Shown here piece by piece: positions 39,901 through 47,176 of a DNA stretch of 64,000 nucleotides. The notes beneath the pieces are model-generated. The model ran no database searches, was not told where the DNA came from, and saw only the letters and a program-made list of their open reading frames with translations. The stretch is taken from contig OY365817.1 of NCBI GenBank assembly GCA_959347315.1, positions 5,190,643 to 5,254,642 on the forward strand. The letters are read 5' to 3'. The position numbers and the translations under genes were made by a program. Positions within the stretch are counted from its first letter, which is position 1. Every line of letters begins with the position of its first letter. This stretch comes from Bimastos eiseni. Its lineage: Eukaryota; Annelida; Clitellata; Crassiclitellata; Lumbricidae.

Positions 39901-42724
39901 TTACTTTAGCTTGTTTTCATTTACGTTCATATGAGTCAACGCCGATTCGTTCAGTCGCGTCCGATATACATGGCTCACTATTGTAAATAATTTATAATAA
40001 TTTTTTGAGGCAGTGTTCGGAAATCAAAATTCTAGCGAAAAATTGTAAAACACAGAGGTGCGGTATATGGATATCGAAGTAGAGATGGAAAGAGATGATT
40101 AAAAGAGATCTTAAACTGCAAAAGCTGAAAATCGAGAAGAAGAAGAAGAAGAAGAAGAAGAAGAAGAAGAAGAAGAAGAAGAAGAAAACGAAGAAGAAGA
40201 AAGAAGACGAAGAACCCATGTCCATGTGTCATTATAGCTATGCGTACGAGAAATATGCACCAGCTGTAGGCCTACTTATCGATGAAACTGTTTCTACGCA
40301 ACCTTTGGTCATTTGTGTCATTTTTATTTAATCAGAAAAGCATTTGAAACGATGGACCTGGTAAAATGAAAGTTCACCGGAGTATCGGCACCAGCTGAAC
40401 CCAGTAAACGTGGCACCACTTTCAATCAAAGGACTGGGCGGCCACAGGCAATACGCAGTATTTGCACAAGGTTTGAATACATTTGAAGAGTTGGATAGCA
40501 AACCATCTGATGTTTACGTCATCTTTTAATTCCTCATGCAATTGCAACTTATTTGTGAGCGGAGGCCTCTATCATATTCAAAACCCGGCAGAAGAGATGT
40601 ATCAGAGTCTACTTGCCTAGGCCTAGGCTTCAAGGTGAAATCATTGTTAAACTGATCGTGATATTTTAGATCTAGATCTTGGTCTAGATTCGATGAATCT
40701 GAGATAGCCAGAGGTCAAAAGTCAGGTTACCAGGGATGAGCAAATAGAATGGATCAGAGATCGGACGATTGAGGAGCAAACTTCAACCCCAGATGACAAA
40801 ATAACGTCAGTTCTCTGATTCTGCTTTGCATAAAAAGTGCATTTAGCCTATTCTGACATTTATACATTTTCCAACCACTTTATGACGAAGAATTGCACAA
40901 TACATATACCGGGTTTTCTGCTTTTGTAGCAGAAGATATATATATATATACTTTATTTATAGGGACTTTCAATTGGCTGAGGAACGACTATGAGAGTGCA
41001 CTATAGAAACAGTTAGGAACTTGCAGAGAGGCATTTATTTTTTCCTTTTGTTACAGTTGAGATAGAGCCAAATTCCATCGTCCTTGAAATTGTTTAGCAA
41101 ATTCCAAGCAGGACTAGTCATCTACATTCCAGCTTACCCAAATGTCTACTTATTGCGCTTTTTGACAGCGGAAAGACTGCGTAAGCAACTTGTCAAGGTT
41201 AGTAACACGGAATCCGTCCATCAGACTCAAACCCGTAGTCATTGGATTGGAGACGGTGCGCACTACCATATAGGCATAAGCATAGAACGAATATGCGAAT
41301 AATTAATTACGAATATTAAGATGATATGTAAAATTAACAAGTGTTAAAACTGCTAACGAATAGGTATATTAAAATTTTTTTTTACTCCTCGCAGTGTAGC
41401 TTATAAATGCTGCCGAATTCCTGCTGGGCCTCCGACGAGCACTTTATCGTAAAAACAACTTTGCCACATTGGACCTTCGAATTTCTTGTTTCCTTCTCTT
41501 CAATTAGAACACCCAGGTTCATGGCTCCATGCTCGCTCATTTCTACTCGTTTTCAGGCACAAACCATAAACTCACGAGTCACAACAGTTGTTAGTCGTAC
41601 AGTAGCGTTGTGGCTACTTATAATTCAATTTATACACGAAATTTAAGAAATTACGTCAGGGTACGTCATCAATGAACTCTTACGAGTAATAAAATACCCT
41701 AATATTCACGAATATCACACCCTCGAGTCACGAATTCTCGATCAATGAACATAAGAATGACTCTCTTGAATCAATCAACCAATCAATCAATTAATTTGTT
41801 TATTTATAGCCACAATAAACAGTTTGCTCAAGGCAAAAAATTATGGAACATCTATATATACATATATAGAGAGATTCTGTTTCATCTGTCTGTCTGTCCG
41901 GCTATGCATTTGTAGAGTTTTAGAGCTATTGACTCGAAACCTTCACCGTTGGCTCGGGGAACACCTGAGACACGCAGTCCAGGGATTGGTGAACCCAGCG
42001 GCCGCCTTTGTCCTCCTCTCCAGGGAAAAACCTGTCTCAGGACATCCAAGGAAAGTTTCCTTCTCAATCGCCAGGAACGTGTTGCACATTTGCTGATACG
42101 TGCACGTGATATAATTATGTCTGCCACACCTCTTCTTCTTTTACACCGTCATGAATGAATGGACGGTTTGGGAAATATCGTGCAGGTAGCACGTAAACAG
42201 TAGTTGGTCATCATTTGCACAGTCGATCAGTCGGGTATGTACTGTGTACGCATCAGTGTCTATACAGAAAGTTTATAAATACCATTTATTTATATACATG
42301 GCCCAAAAATCTGTCTCAACCCGTGCAAAGTCTGGTTCCCCAGCTAGTCAATTATGAAAGTAAACGCTACAACGGGAGCCCTAAAAGGGATTGAAATCCC
42401 GCTAGAAGCGACACCGGTGTAGCAGAATTACCAACAGAAAAGATACCGCCATATATTAACATTGCTTTTTATACGCGCACTGGTAGAAATCTATCAAGCC
42501 CCAGAAACAAAGAGAATTCTAAACTAGTAATTAATTTAACTACTTCGAAGGTGTGCACGGATGACAAGTGTGGAACCAGAAGCCAGAGTGATAGGCCTAC
42601 CATCTGCTCTAGGCTACATGTCATAGACCGATCCCTGTGGGGATCCAGCCATACCGATCGGTCAAGGTCTCAATGACTCACCTAAAACAGCGACGAAAAG
42701 CAGTCGGAAGACGATTGACTCCAT
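18022..42724 (-). CDS. XPNPEP2: Secreted, GPI-anchored Xaa-Pro aminopeptidase, 22 exons
   Basis: This M24B metallopeptidase removes N-terminal residues preceding proline, predicted at the outer cell surface. Exons in order: 42724-42682, 39297-39209, 38678-38550, 37844-37784, 35780-35676, 33062-32970, 32447-32301, 31361-31266, 30542-30464, 29829-29721, 29348-29241, 27876-27790, 26881-26831, 26410-26349, 25337-25197, 23656-23596, 21907-21838, 21402-21298, 20622-20551, 20034-19958, 18704-18606, 18258-18022. The total is 2121 nt (706 residues plus stop), and all 21 introns have GT/AG ends with matching codon phase. Human XPNPEP2 is 674 residues. Metal ligands are D461 (LLDSGGQY), D472 (DGTTD), H535 (HGTGHG), E570 (EPGYY) and E584 (GIRLE). 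Active-site histidines are H438 (IIHY), H531 and H544 (VHE). Spacings between D461, D472, H535, E570 and E584 match the family to within one residue. A signal peptide and a hydrophobic C-terminus favour XPNPEP2 over cytosolic XPNPEP1 or mitochondrial XPNPEP3. The least certain border is the exon 3 donor (GTCGGT). Confidence 0.93.
19786..19872. repeat. 22-bp tandem repeat in intron 20
   Basis: About four copies of a 22-bp unit beginning GTATGATCTGTTTAAATAAA lie some 85 bases inside the intron after exon 20. A diverged version (ATGATCTGTTTCGATGAAAC) occurs on both sides, at about 19770 and 19893. Confidence 0.88.
19958..20034 (-). CDS. XPNPEP2: XPNPEP2-like exon 20: EPGYYED and GIRLE motifs
   Basis: Acceptor AACTTCAG starts residues [15 protein letters not shown], which supply glutamate ligands 570 and 584. 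The usual FGIR is YGIR here. The donor GTTGGC is weak. It is chosen because it leaves phase 0, which joins to [20 protein letters not shown] in exon 21 (18704-18606). A 22-bp tandem repeat lies just inside the following intron. Confidence 0.9.
21298..21402 (-). CDS. XPNPEP2: XPNPEP2-like exon 18: HGTGHGIG motif
   Basis: Residues 512-545 include [17 protein letters not shown], with active-site H531, metal ligand H535 and active-site H544. The acceptor is AATCTAG and the donor GTATAC. Exon 17 (21907-21838) joins to it in phase 1 through the glycine of LYG. Confidence 0.96.
22252..22374 (+). mobile_element. tRNA-derived SINE, head only (first of a tandem pair)
   Basis: The sequence has a pol III box-A-like TTGGTTAGAGCGG and box-B-like GGGTTCAACCC about 35 bases apart, then GTGTAGGGACC. 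It stops before the usual tail and runs directly into a second complete copy. No tRNA gene is called: the flanks and the shared downstream body show it is a repeat. Confidence 0.85.
22375..22600 (+). mobile_element. tRNA-derived SINE, full copy
   Basis: Box A is TTGGTTAGAGCGATC and box B GGTTCGATCC. The body is GTGTAGGGACCTTGAGCAAG, then TTGCACACAATTGCTATGCA and CTGCAGCTGCGCCGTCG. The tail is an ATTGT-type repeat, GTATTGTATTGTAGTG. The same body occurs at 25471-25650, 53334-53528 and 59095-59174, so this is an active or recently active family in this genome. Confidence 0.9.
22877..22990 (+). repeat. Short interspersed repeat, first copy
   Basis: GGCTACAAAAGGTGCCCC, then AAATCCCGCTGGAAG and GTAGCAGAATTA, match a stretch at 42349-42468 with the same spacing. 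It follows directly on the right end of the split element at 22130-22876. The family is not recognised. Confidence 0.65.
23035..23267 (+). repeat. 18-bp minisatellite, about 13 copies
   Basis: The unit GTGGGGGACCAAGGACGA is repeated almost without change; only the first junction (CCTAGG) and the ends differ. Because 18 is a multiple of three, all frames stay open (VGDQGR on plus, WSPTRP on minus), which explains the overlapping long frames. It lies in the intron between exons 16 and 17 of the peptidase gene. Confidence 0.97.
23596..23656 (-). CDS. XPNPEP2: XPNPEP2-like exon 16: DGTTD metal-binding motif
   Basis: This 61-base exon has acceptor CTGTTTAG and donor GTTAGA. It encodes [20 protein letters not shown], the hallmark peptide of the family, with metal ligand D472. 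It is too short to stand out as an open reading frame and was found by motif and phase. Confidence 0.96.
25197..25337 (-). CDS. XPNPEP2: XPNPEP2-like exon 15: first half of the catalytic core
   Basis: Acceptor ATTACAG and donor GTAAGTC bound residues 420-467. The exon carries [17 protein letters not shown], with active-site histidine 438, and [10 protein letters not shown], with metal-binding aspartate 461. It ends in phase 2 within the leucine codon before the DGTTD motif. A plus-strand open frame of 159 codons crosses this exon antisense and is not a gene. Confidence 0.95.
25471..25650 (-). mobile_element. tRNA-derived SINE, minus strand
   Basis: Read on the minus strand it has a box-A region TTGGTTAGAGCGGCC and a box-B region GGGTTTGACCC. 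These are followed by GTGTAGGGACCTTGCGCAAG and the body shared with the copy at 22375-22600. The ATTGT tail is not visible. It sits in intron 14 of the peptidase gene. Confidence 0.88.
26452..26505 (+). repeat. Short GAGACAGA purine tract
   Basis: AGACAGAGACAGAGAGAGAG and similar blocks form about 50 bases of purine-rich repeat, with the same GAGACAGAG core as the large array at 1-15145 and the same strand bias. It lies about 40 bases upstream of the acceptor of exon 14. Confidence 0.85.
26995..27078. repeat. CATTTCTATTT tandem tract
   Basis: About seven imperfect copies of a 10-12-bp unit (TTTCTATTTC, sometimes CCATTTCTATTT) lie in intron 12. On the minus strand the unit reads AAATAGAAATGG, close to part of the large array's unit. 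Confidence 0.85.
29391..29455. repeat. AT/GT dinucleotide tract
   Basis: An irregular TATATG and GTGTGTGCACACAC microsatellite lies in the intron just upstream of exon 11. Confidence 0.9.
30690..31085 (+). mobile_element. Inverted-repeat-ended element, copy B
   Basis: CCCTCTTTTATT near 30741 is mirrored by AATAAAAGAGGG at about 31070-31081. Internal blocks shared with copies A and C are TGGTAGATGGTGCAATCG, GTCGAGCTCGTCAAGAAGGA, GTGGTTAAACGATATTAAAT and GCAAAATTTCAGCTCTGTAG. It is uninterrupted and shows the structure before the SINE insertion in copy A. It lies between exons 8 and 9. Confidence 0.75.
33282..33360. repeat. Repeat-like patch with AGGGTTCGACCTAATT
   Basis: AGGGTTCGACCTAATTACAC occurs at about 33282, and the first 16 bases recur at about 33803 (followed by GCG), some 520 bases away. 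Downstream text (GGGAACCC, AAACCCTGCTAACCAGGG) loosely resembles the repeat pair at 22877 and 42349. The family is not identified. Confidence 0.4.
33938..34005 (+). repeat. 17-bp tandem repeat, four copies
   Basis: The unit GTGAGAGGTAAGACTGT occurs four times with one to four changes per copy. It lies in the intron between exons 5 and 6. Confidence 0.9.
36238..36490 (+). repeat. GTT/GCT trinucleotide tract
   Basis: About 250 bases of GTT with interspersed GCT, GAT and GGCGGT lie in intron 4. All three plus frames stay open and give poly-leucine, poly-valine or poly-cysteine, an artefact of the repeat. Confidence 0.95.
36857..36929. repeat. (TA)n microsatellite, about 36 copies
   Basis: An uninterrupted alternating AT run in intron 4, prone to slippage and to cruciform formation. 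Confidence 0.97.
37478..37540 (-). mobile_element. LINE/SINE 3'-tail fragment
   Basis: On the minus strand, CTGAGTAGATATCCTGAAGG followed by GGCGCTATATAAATG matches the 3' end of the LINE at 54020-55262 (GAGTAGATATCTTGAAGGGG, then CGCTATATCAAG). Only the tail is present. Confidence 0.7.
38098..38230. repeat. ATA and GATG microsatellites
   Basis: TAATAATAATAATAA at about 38107 is followed by about 70 bases of GATGGTGATG repeats (about 38157-38223). It lies in the intron between exons 3 and 4. Confidence 0.88.
39209..39297 (-). CDS. XPNPEP2: XPNPEP2-like exon 2: post-signal region
   Basis: Acceptor TTTGTTTTTAG and donor GTAAGTAG bound 89 bases that resolve the phase mismatch between exons 1 and 3. 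The residues include [20 protein letters not shown], containing one N-glycosylation sequon (NRT). It leads into exon 3, whose [14 protein letters not shown] matches the start of the family's N-terminal creatinase-like domain. An interspersed-repeat copy begins only about 35 bases upstream of this acceptor. Confidence 0.88.
39332..39905 (-). mobile_element. Inverted-repeat-ended element, copies C (truncated plus full)
   Basis: Two copies lie head to tail on the minus strand. The part at 39332-39552 is truncated after GTTCACGATATTTAATTTTG. The part at about 39553-39905 is nearly complete, ending on plus as ATAAAAGAGGGTTCCG. Both carry AGCTGAAATTTTGCACAC or its variant. Shared sequence continues past the inverted motif (GGTTCCGAAAAACCCATG), as in copy A. 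It occupies intron 1 of the peptidase gene. Confidence 0.75.
40134..40205 (+). repeat. GAA microsatellite
   Basis: About 72 bases of GAA/AAG repeats with one AACG break lie in intron 1. The open frames here (poly-lysine, poly-phenylalanine) are repeat artefacts. Confidence 0.96.
41835..42165 (+). mobile_element. Possible Helitron-like fragment
   Basis: TATATAGAGAGATTCTGTTT followed by CTGTCTGTCTGTCCGGCTATG and GACTCGAAACCTTC has the style of the 5' end of non-autonomous Helitron-type elements in invertebrates. No second copy is present in this window, and I see no ends that settle it. The overlapping open frames on both strands show no known domain. Confidence 0.3.
42349..42468 (+). repeat. 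Short interspersed repeat, second copy
   Basis: GAAAGTAAACGCTACAACGG, then GGGATTGAAATCCCGCTAG and GTAGCAGAATTACCAA, correspond block by block to 22877-22990. The small inverted repeat GGGATTGAAATCCC is part of the shared sequence. Confidence 0.65.
42682..42724 (-). CDS. XPNPEP2: XPNPEP2-like exon 1: start codon and signal peptide
   Basis: ATG at 42724-42722 opens a hydrophobic stretch, [15 protein letters not shown], which fits the core of a secretory signal peptide. The exon ends in phase 1 at a strong donor, GTGAGT. Exon 2 begins with the two bases that complete the glycine codon. I saw no competing upstream ATG that continues this frame. Confidence 0.85.
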
Positions 42725-43063
42725 AATTTTATTGTCCACCGAAGCAGTTGTTCTTCTGTCAATAGAATCCAAGACGTAACTTATTAAACCAATTTACCAA
42801 AGATGCTCAATTTCTGTAGCGCTCTATATCGACTGCTCAGGGATTCTTTCGATAGAAGAGAAGCGGTCGAATTACGATCTATGAATGAACCGATGTCGTT
42901 CTGTCTGATCGGATTCAGACGTCAACAGCGAATGATAAGCTTATAATGTCTGTTGTTAATCGGGCAACCAATTCAAAATGGGTTAAGCGCTGAAGAGCAG
43001 GCGATTGGAGAGGGAGCAACGTATGACTACAGAAGACATTCTATCCGGCTAGAAACGGTCGTA

Positions 43064-43125
43064 GGACAGAGACAGGCTGAGACAAAGAGACACACAGAGA
43101 CAGAGACAGAGACAGAGTCAAAAAG
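43064..43125 (+). repeat. GAGACAGA purine tract
   Basis: CAGAGACAGAGACAGAGACAG and flanking ACAGAGACAGGC form a short purine-rich tract resembling the core of the 15-kb array. It lies about 350 bases upstream of peptidase exon 1. Confidence 0.85.
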
Positions 43126-43582
43126 AGAGAAGATGGTACTATAATTCTTCGATTTATCACTTAGACAGATAAGACGATAGTTATTTTCTGGACGCCTGCT
43201 CCAAGACCTTTGAAGTGTCTACTCGGCTACCTCCCACCGTCCCTCCGTCTGTACCTCCTCGCCCACCTCCCTCCCTCTCTCTGCCTCCATCCATCCCTCC
43301 CTCACCCGCCTGTCTCCAGTTTTGACATGGTGCCGTGACAGTCGTAAACGTCGCTTAGTCGTCCACTCTGAATAATTATTAGCCGCCGTCGATTCATGCA
43401 GCGCCTTTCATTCACACCTGGTCGTCATTTCCACGGAGTCAGTTTATCGGGGAGATGTTAACTGCGAAATGTTCTAAAGTCTCCGCAATTACTTTCTTAA
43501 GTATCCATACAGATAATGCAATCGGCAGAGGCGTAACCACATAATCATCGGCATGCACAATAACAGGTCAATTAGGAATTTG

Positions 43583-43588
<6 letters not shown>

Positions 43589-43627
<39 letters not shown>
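43589..43627. repeat. (TA)n microsatellite, about 19 copies
   Basis: A perfect alternating AT run lies between the two divergent genes. Confidence 0.97.
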
Positions 43628-43630
<3 letters not shown>

Positions 43631-44032
43631 GTGACCTTTTATTTTTGCTTACCTAATCTTGACTAATTCGCTGAGTGTAAATTATATGGCCGCGTTTGGT
43701 AATTTACGTCATCGGTTGACGTCAAACGCACAGAAATGACGTCTTAAGCTACATTTTGTGGTGCATTTGAAACGTTCAGAAATTAGAGTGAAACATGTTC
43801 ACATGTTTACATATTTTGGGACATTTCGGTTGAAGAGTGACTTTCACTTAACTCGAGTCTTTATAATATCATCTGCTTCAGCGGTTCAGCCATTTTTCAT
43901 CTCTTCAAACAGTAGGACAATGTTAAGATGCTCTATATATACATTCAGAAACTCTGTCTATGACTTTTATGTTGTAAAAATCACAACGGACTGTCCATGG
44001 AGGTCATTTTGTCGCCAAGATAAAGAGGCGAG

Positions 44033-47000
44033 ATGCCTATAGAGTATTTGGTCGGTTCTAAGGCACAACTTCTATACGAACTGGTAGAGGAAGGCGATGG
44101 TGTTGGAGGAGTAGGAGAAGAGGAGGGGGGTGGAGATGGAGGAGGAGAATGGCCAGCGCAATTCCACATTGAAGTGGAGACAAAGAGCTCCATGTGCAGG
44201 AGGAGATCAGGTAGAGGGATCGATCTTCGAAACAAGCCTTTGGATTCCCCGGTGATCACCTCTCCTATTAGACTTGTCTCCGACGAAGTATCATCGTCCA
44301 CTTGTCTTGTCCAAGCTAAGTCTAAGGGTTCAAACTATGTGAAGACGGATAGACTGACATTAGAAGAAATGAAGACAGTTAGTCCTGCCTCAAGCAACGC
44401 TAATCGGTCTCTAGATCATCGTAGACCATCGCGTTGTCTGTCAAGTGGGTTGACTGGGTTCCGTACTACGCAGAATGGGACCTCGGGACACACTTTGGAG
44501 GACCAGGCGAAGCGTCTCTCATCCCTACAGTCTATAGGCCTACAGTCACCCGCATCCCGTCACACAGCTGTCGTGAATCTCATCCCTTCTTTATTCGACT
44601 CTGGCAAAGGAGATAAATTGAGTGGAATCTCTCAGTCGCAAAACTTTCGCTCGGAAAAATTCCCGACAGAACGTACGACACGAAACAACGCCCGAAAACA
44701 TTCGACCTTTGATGATTCAGACAATTGTGTGGGCTACAACGGTCTGACTCCATCAACCTATTCCGCTAAAGTTAGTCATTCATCGGATCCAAATGTCTTT
44801 CGTCAGTTGCAGACCGATAGCCTCTCGCACGGTTCACGTAACAGCTGCCTGCAGCTGCAAACGACTTCTACCAATGAGAGACAGAGTGGTGCGTCGACCA
44901 TGCACAGCAATCGTGAACATACAAAAACCTCAAACTCCATCGCACATGTACAGACATGGCCTACGCCAGAGACAGGACGACGTGCTCCCTTGCGACATGA
45001 AGATACTTGGTCAGCCGAACCTGAGTCTTGTAGACAAAGAAGCGATGCTCAATGGAAGGGAGAACCCAGTTCAATGTCCAAACGTCAGAAAATTCCTCAA
45101 GACTCACAAACTGTACACGTTAAACAAACTGAAATGGGGTCGCCTTCTCCAAATTCAACTTCCTCAAAATGTAACTATAGGGCGTCTAGTTTAACAGATA
45201 ATTCCTGGAGCTGTAGAACTATCCCGAATTATTCCAACGAACTTCGTTCTTCCCACTTCAATAGCAACCAAAGATATGAGAAGCTAGACGCGTCTAACGA
45301 ATTGGCTGATGCTAGTTTGGTTGGAAGGTGTGGTCCAAATCGCAGCCGAACAGATTCTGCGAATAATTTTGGGAAACTTCCATCGCTGAAGAATGAAAAT
45401 CATCTGCTCGCAAACTCATTCTCTCCTACAGACAAATCAATTGACGGCAAAGTGCTGCCAGCTAACAATTACGCGATCTCTAAAAGAACTATTGACGAAA
45501 ACAATCCCGCGAAAGATCACCTTAACATTAAACTCTCGGCTCACCACAACAATAGAGAAATGAAGAGTTTTTCAGACAGTCAGTCAATTAACAACCATTT
45601 CTATCTTAATGCCACACACAAAAATAGCAGTTTGCATTCGAATTCAAATCAAAATCAGTTTGACACGGCTGTCTGGGATGATCATCAAAGAACGATTTCC
45701 CCTTGTAAAGACAGGATAAGCGATCTACCGCTTTCCAGCATCGAACAAACGTCATTCAAGTCAGATAACAATTGGAGAGTAATTCACACGAAGGATCTGC
45801 CTCCGACCATTTACAACGAATCTGGTGTTTGCACAGAGAACCCTCCGTTGCATTGCATCGGTCCTCTGAAGTCAAGCAAAGCCACAATTCGACCAACTAC
45901 GCCTCTAATGTTCATCGCATATCAAACCCAGCAGCCACAGCAGCAGTCAAGTTCTGTGACAGCTGACAATAGTTTCTCTCAGCTGAGACGAACCTTCATT
46001 GCCGTACAGAACACTGTCAACCATTCACCTGGAACGAAACCGACGCTGCCTCTGACCTCCGTCAATCGGTCCTTAGACGTTTCCAAGATGAAGGAACTTC
46101 GCGAAAGATACAGACTGAAGTCCTCCTGTATTGCTGACTTTGTCAAATTCATTCCGGTTCGTCTGCCACTTCCCATCGAAATCCCTAGAATTCAACTCAA
46201 TTGCAGAGATGCCAGTGAATGGCAGAGGGCACAGAAAGCATTTGCTAGAGACCAACTGGGAAATGTCACAAAGAGTCAGTCAGTTGTCTCCTGCTCTCCT
46301 CCTACTCATACTTCGTCAACGACTCGCGTTCAACGAACGAGAACAACATTAAACGAACGTAGATCGATTTCTCCTTCTGGGATTTCTCATAAAACGCAGA
46401 AACCGCTCGATCACGAAACCACTTCCATGTTCAGCAATGGTTCTGTCACATCCAAAGAAACAAAACATCGAAAAGAGGCAACGCTGATGTTTCCAAAGAA
46501 CACAGGTTCTCACTTCAAATGTCAGGGTCTAGGCCAAGTGGGAGCAGAAAAGCGAGATTATCCTCTCGAATCAATGCTTAGATTTTCTAGGTCTGTCAAT
46601 GAAGACTATTGTCGGCTGGCCAGTCACAAACAGCCATACTTTACGGCGGTCATTTACTTGGAGCGTCCGGTCAATTATAATCAACAACTGTACCTCATCA
46701 AAACGGAACTGGCTTTGTCTGCACTTATTCATTTCTTCCATCCATGCAGTTCAGCCAATGTCTTTTGGACAGCAGATATTCGAAAGCAGCTCTCAACTAT
46801 GCTTAACCACAGTTCAAACCAGATCCACATTAAGACCGCATTCAGCAGGATTATCAGCTACTCTGAAACGGACAAAATGTCTACTAATTCAGTGAAGAAT
46901 CGGTATCAACCGGTTAGAGCCGGAATAACCAGTCAGTCTTCTCGAGATCGATCGGAATTAATTGGAGCAAGGAGTCCGATGAGTCGCGACCGGTCTATGG

Positions 47001-47176
47001 AAAGTGAGTCTGGAACGAGTAACGTCGACTGCAAGTGCATTCTCTTGCTGTCTTCTGACGCCGGTCGATTGCTACGTCACAAGCAGACGTCACTGCTACC
47101 TCACATAGCAACGGCTTTAGCAAGCGACGTCGACAATATTATTGTGCTAGTTAAGGCTTCAGAGAAGCAGAATTAA
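44033..47176 (+). CDS. Uncharacterised 1047-residue Ser/Asn-rich protein, single exon
   Basis: An uninterrupted frame of 1047 codons is far longer than chance allows here. An in-frame TAA at 44021-44023 lies nine bases upstream, and the start context (GAGATG) has G at -3, so this ATG is the first possible start. Residues about 18-39 are acidic and glycine-rich. About 50-680 are Ser/Asn/Thr-rich and probably disordered, with a QQPQQQSSS patch near 632. Two conserved-looking segments follow: about 685-735 (KELRERYRLKSSC to SEWQRAQKAFARDQ) and about 865-945 (PYFTAVIYLERPVNYNQQLY onward), plus a hydrophobic C-terminal segment about 1005-1043 (CILLLSSDAGRLLRHK). I see no signal peptide or membrane helix, and no family I can name. 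Downstream exons cannot be excluded, but the frame ends in TAA at 47174-47176. Confidence 0.8.
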   Translation: MPIEYLVGSKAQLLYELVEEGDGVGGVGEEEGGGDGGGEWPAQFHIEVETKSSMCRRRSGRGIDLRNKPLDSPVITSPIRLVSDEVSSSTCLVQAKSKGSNYVKTDRLTLEEMKTVSPASSNANRSLDHRRPSRCLSSGLTGFRTTQNGTSGHTLEDQAKRLSSLQSIGLQSPASRHTAVVNLIPSLFDSGKGDKLSGISQSQNFRSEKFPTERTTRNNARKHSTFDDSDNCVGYNGLTPSTYSAKVSHSSDPNVFRQLQTDSLSHGSRNSCLQLQTTSTNERQSGASTMHSNREHTKTSNSIAHVQTWPTPETGRRAPLRHEDTWSAEPESCRQRSDAQWKGEPSSMSKRQKIPQDSQTVHVKQTEMGSPSPNSTSSKCNYRASSLTDNSWSCRTIPNYSNELRSSHFNSNQRYEKLDASNELADASLVGRCGPNRSRTDSANNFGKLPSLKNENHLLANSFSPTDKSIDGKVLPANNYAISKRTIDENNPAKDHLNIKLSAHHNNREMKSFSDSQSINNHFYLNATHKNSSLHSNSNQNQFDTAVWDDHQRTISPCKDRISDLPLSSIEQTSFKSDNNWRVIHTKDLPPTIYNESGVCTENPPLHCIGPLKSSKATIRPTTPLMFIAYQTQQPQQQSSSVTADNSFSQLRRTFIAVQNTVNHSPGTKPTLPLTSVNRSLDVSKMKELRERYRLKSSCIADFVKFIPVRLPLPIEIPRIQLNCRDASEWQRAQKAFARDQLGNVTKSQSVVSCSPPTHTSSTTRVQRTRTTLNERRSISPSGISHKTQKPLDHETTSMFSNGSVTSKETKHRKEATLMFPKNTGSHFKCQGLGQVGAEKRDYPLESMLRFSRSVNEDYCRLASHKQPYFTAVIYLERPVNYNQQLYLIKTELALSALIHFFHPCSSANVFWTADIRKQLSTMLNHSSNQIHIKTAFSRIISYSETDKMSTNSVKNRYQPVRAGITSQSSRDRSELIGARSPMSRDRSMESESGTSNVDCKCILLLSSDAGRLLRHKQTSLLPHIATALASDVDNIIVLVKASEKQN

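Larger units (their letters stand above)
42725..44032. promoter_or_regulatory. Divergent intergenic region with CRE-like cluster
   Basis: About 1.3 kb separates the start codon of the minus-strand peptidase from that of the plus-strand 1047-codon ORF, so it should hold both promoters. It contains a GAGACAGA purine tract (43064-43125), a pyrimidine-rich CCTCC tract (about 43225-43317) and a (TA)n run (43589-43627). Three CRE-type motifs fall within 40 bases: TACGTCA at 43705-43711, the palindrome TGACGTCA at 43717-43724, and TGACGTC at 43737-43743. I saw no convincing TATA box outside the microsatellite. Confidence 0.55.

Noticed and set aside
40032..40331. Poly-lysine and poly-phenylalanine frames
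   Set aside because: They are translations of a GAA microsatellite.
41882..42158. Overlapping frames on both strands around 42 kb
   Set aside because: They overlap a repeat-like stretch and have no recognisable domain; I keep only a low-confidence repeat call.
43981..44301. 106-codon minus-strand frame with poly-proline
   Set aside because: It is antisense to the acidic, glycine-rich start of the 1047-codon ORF.
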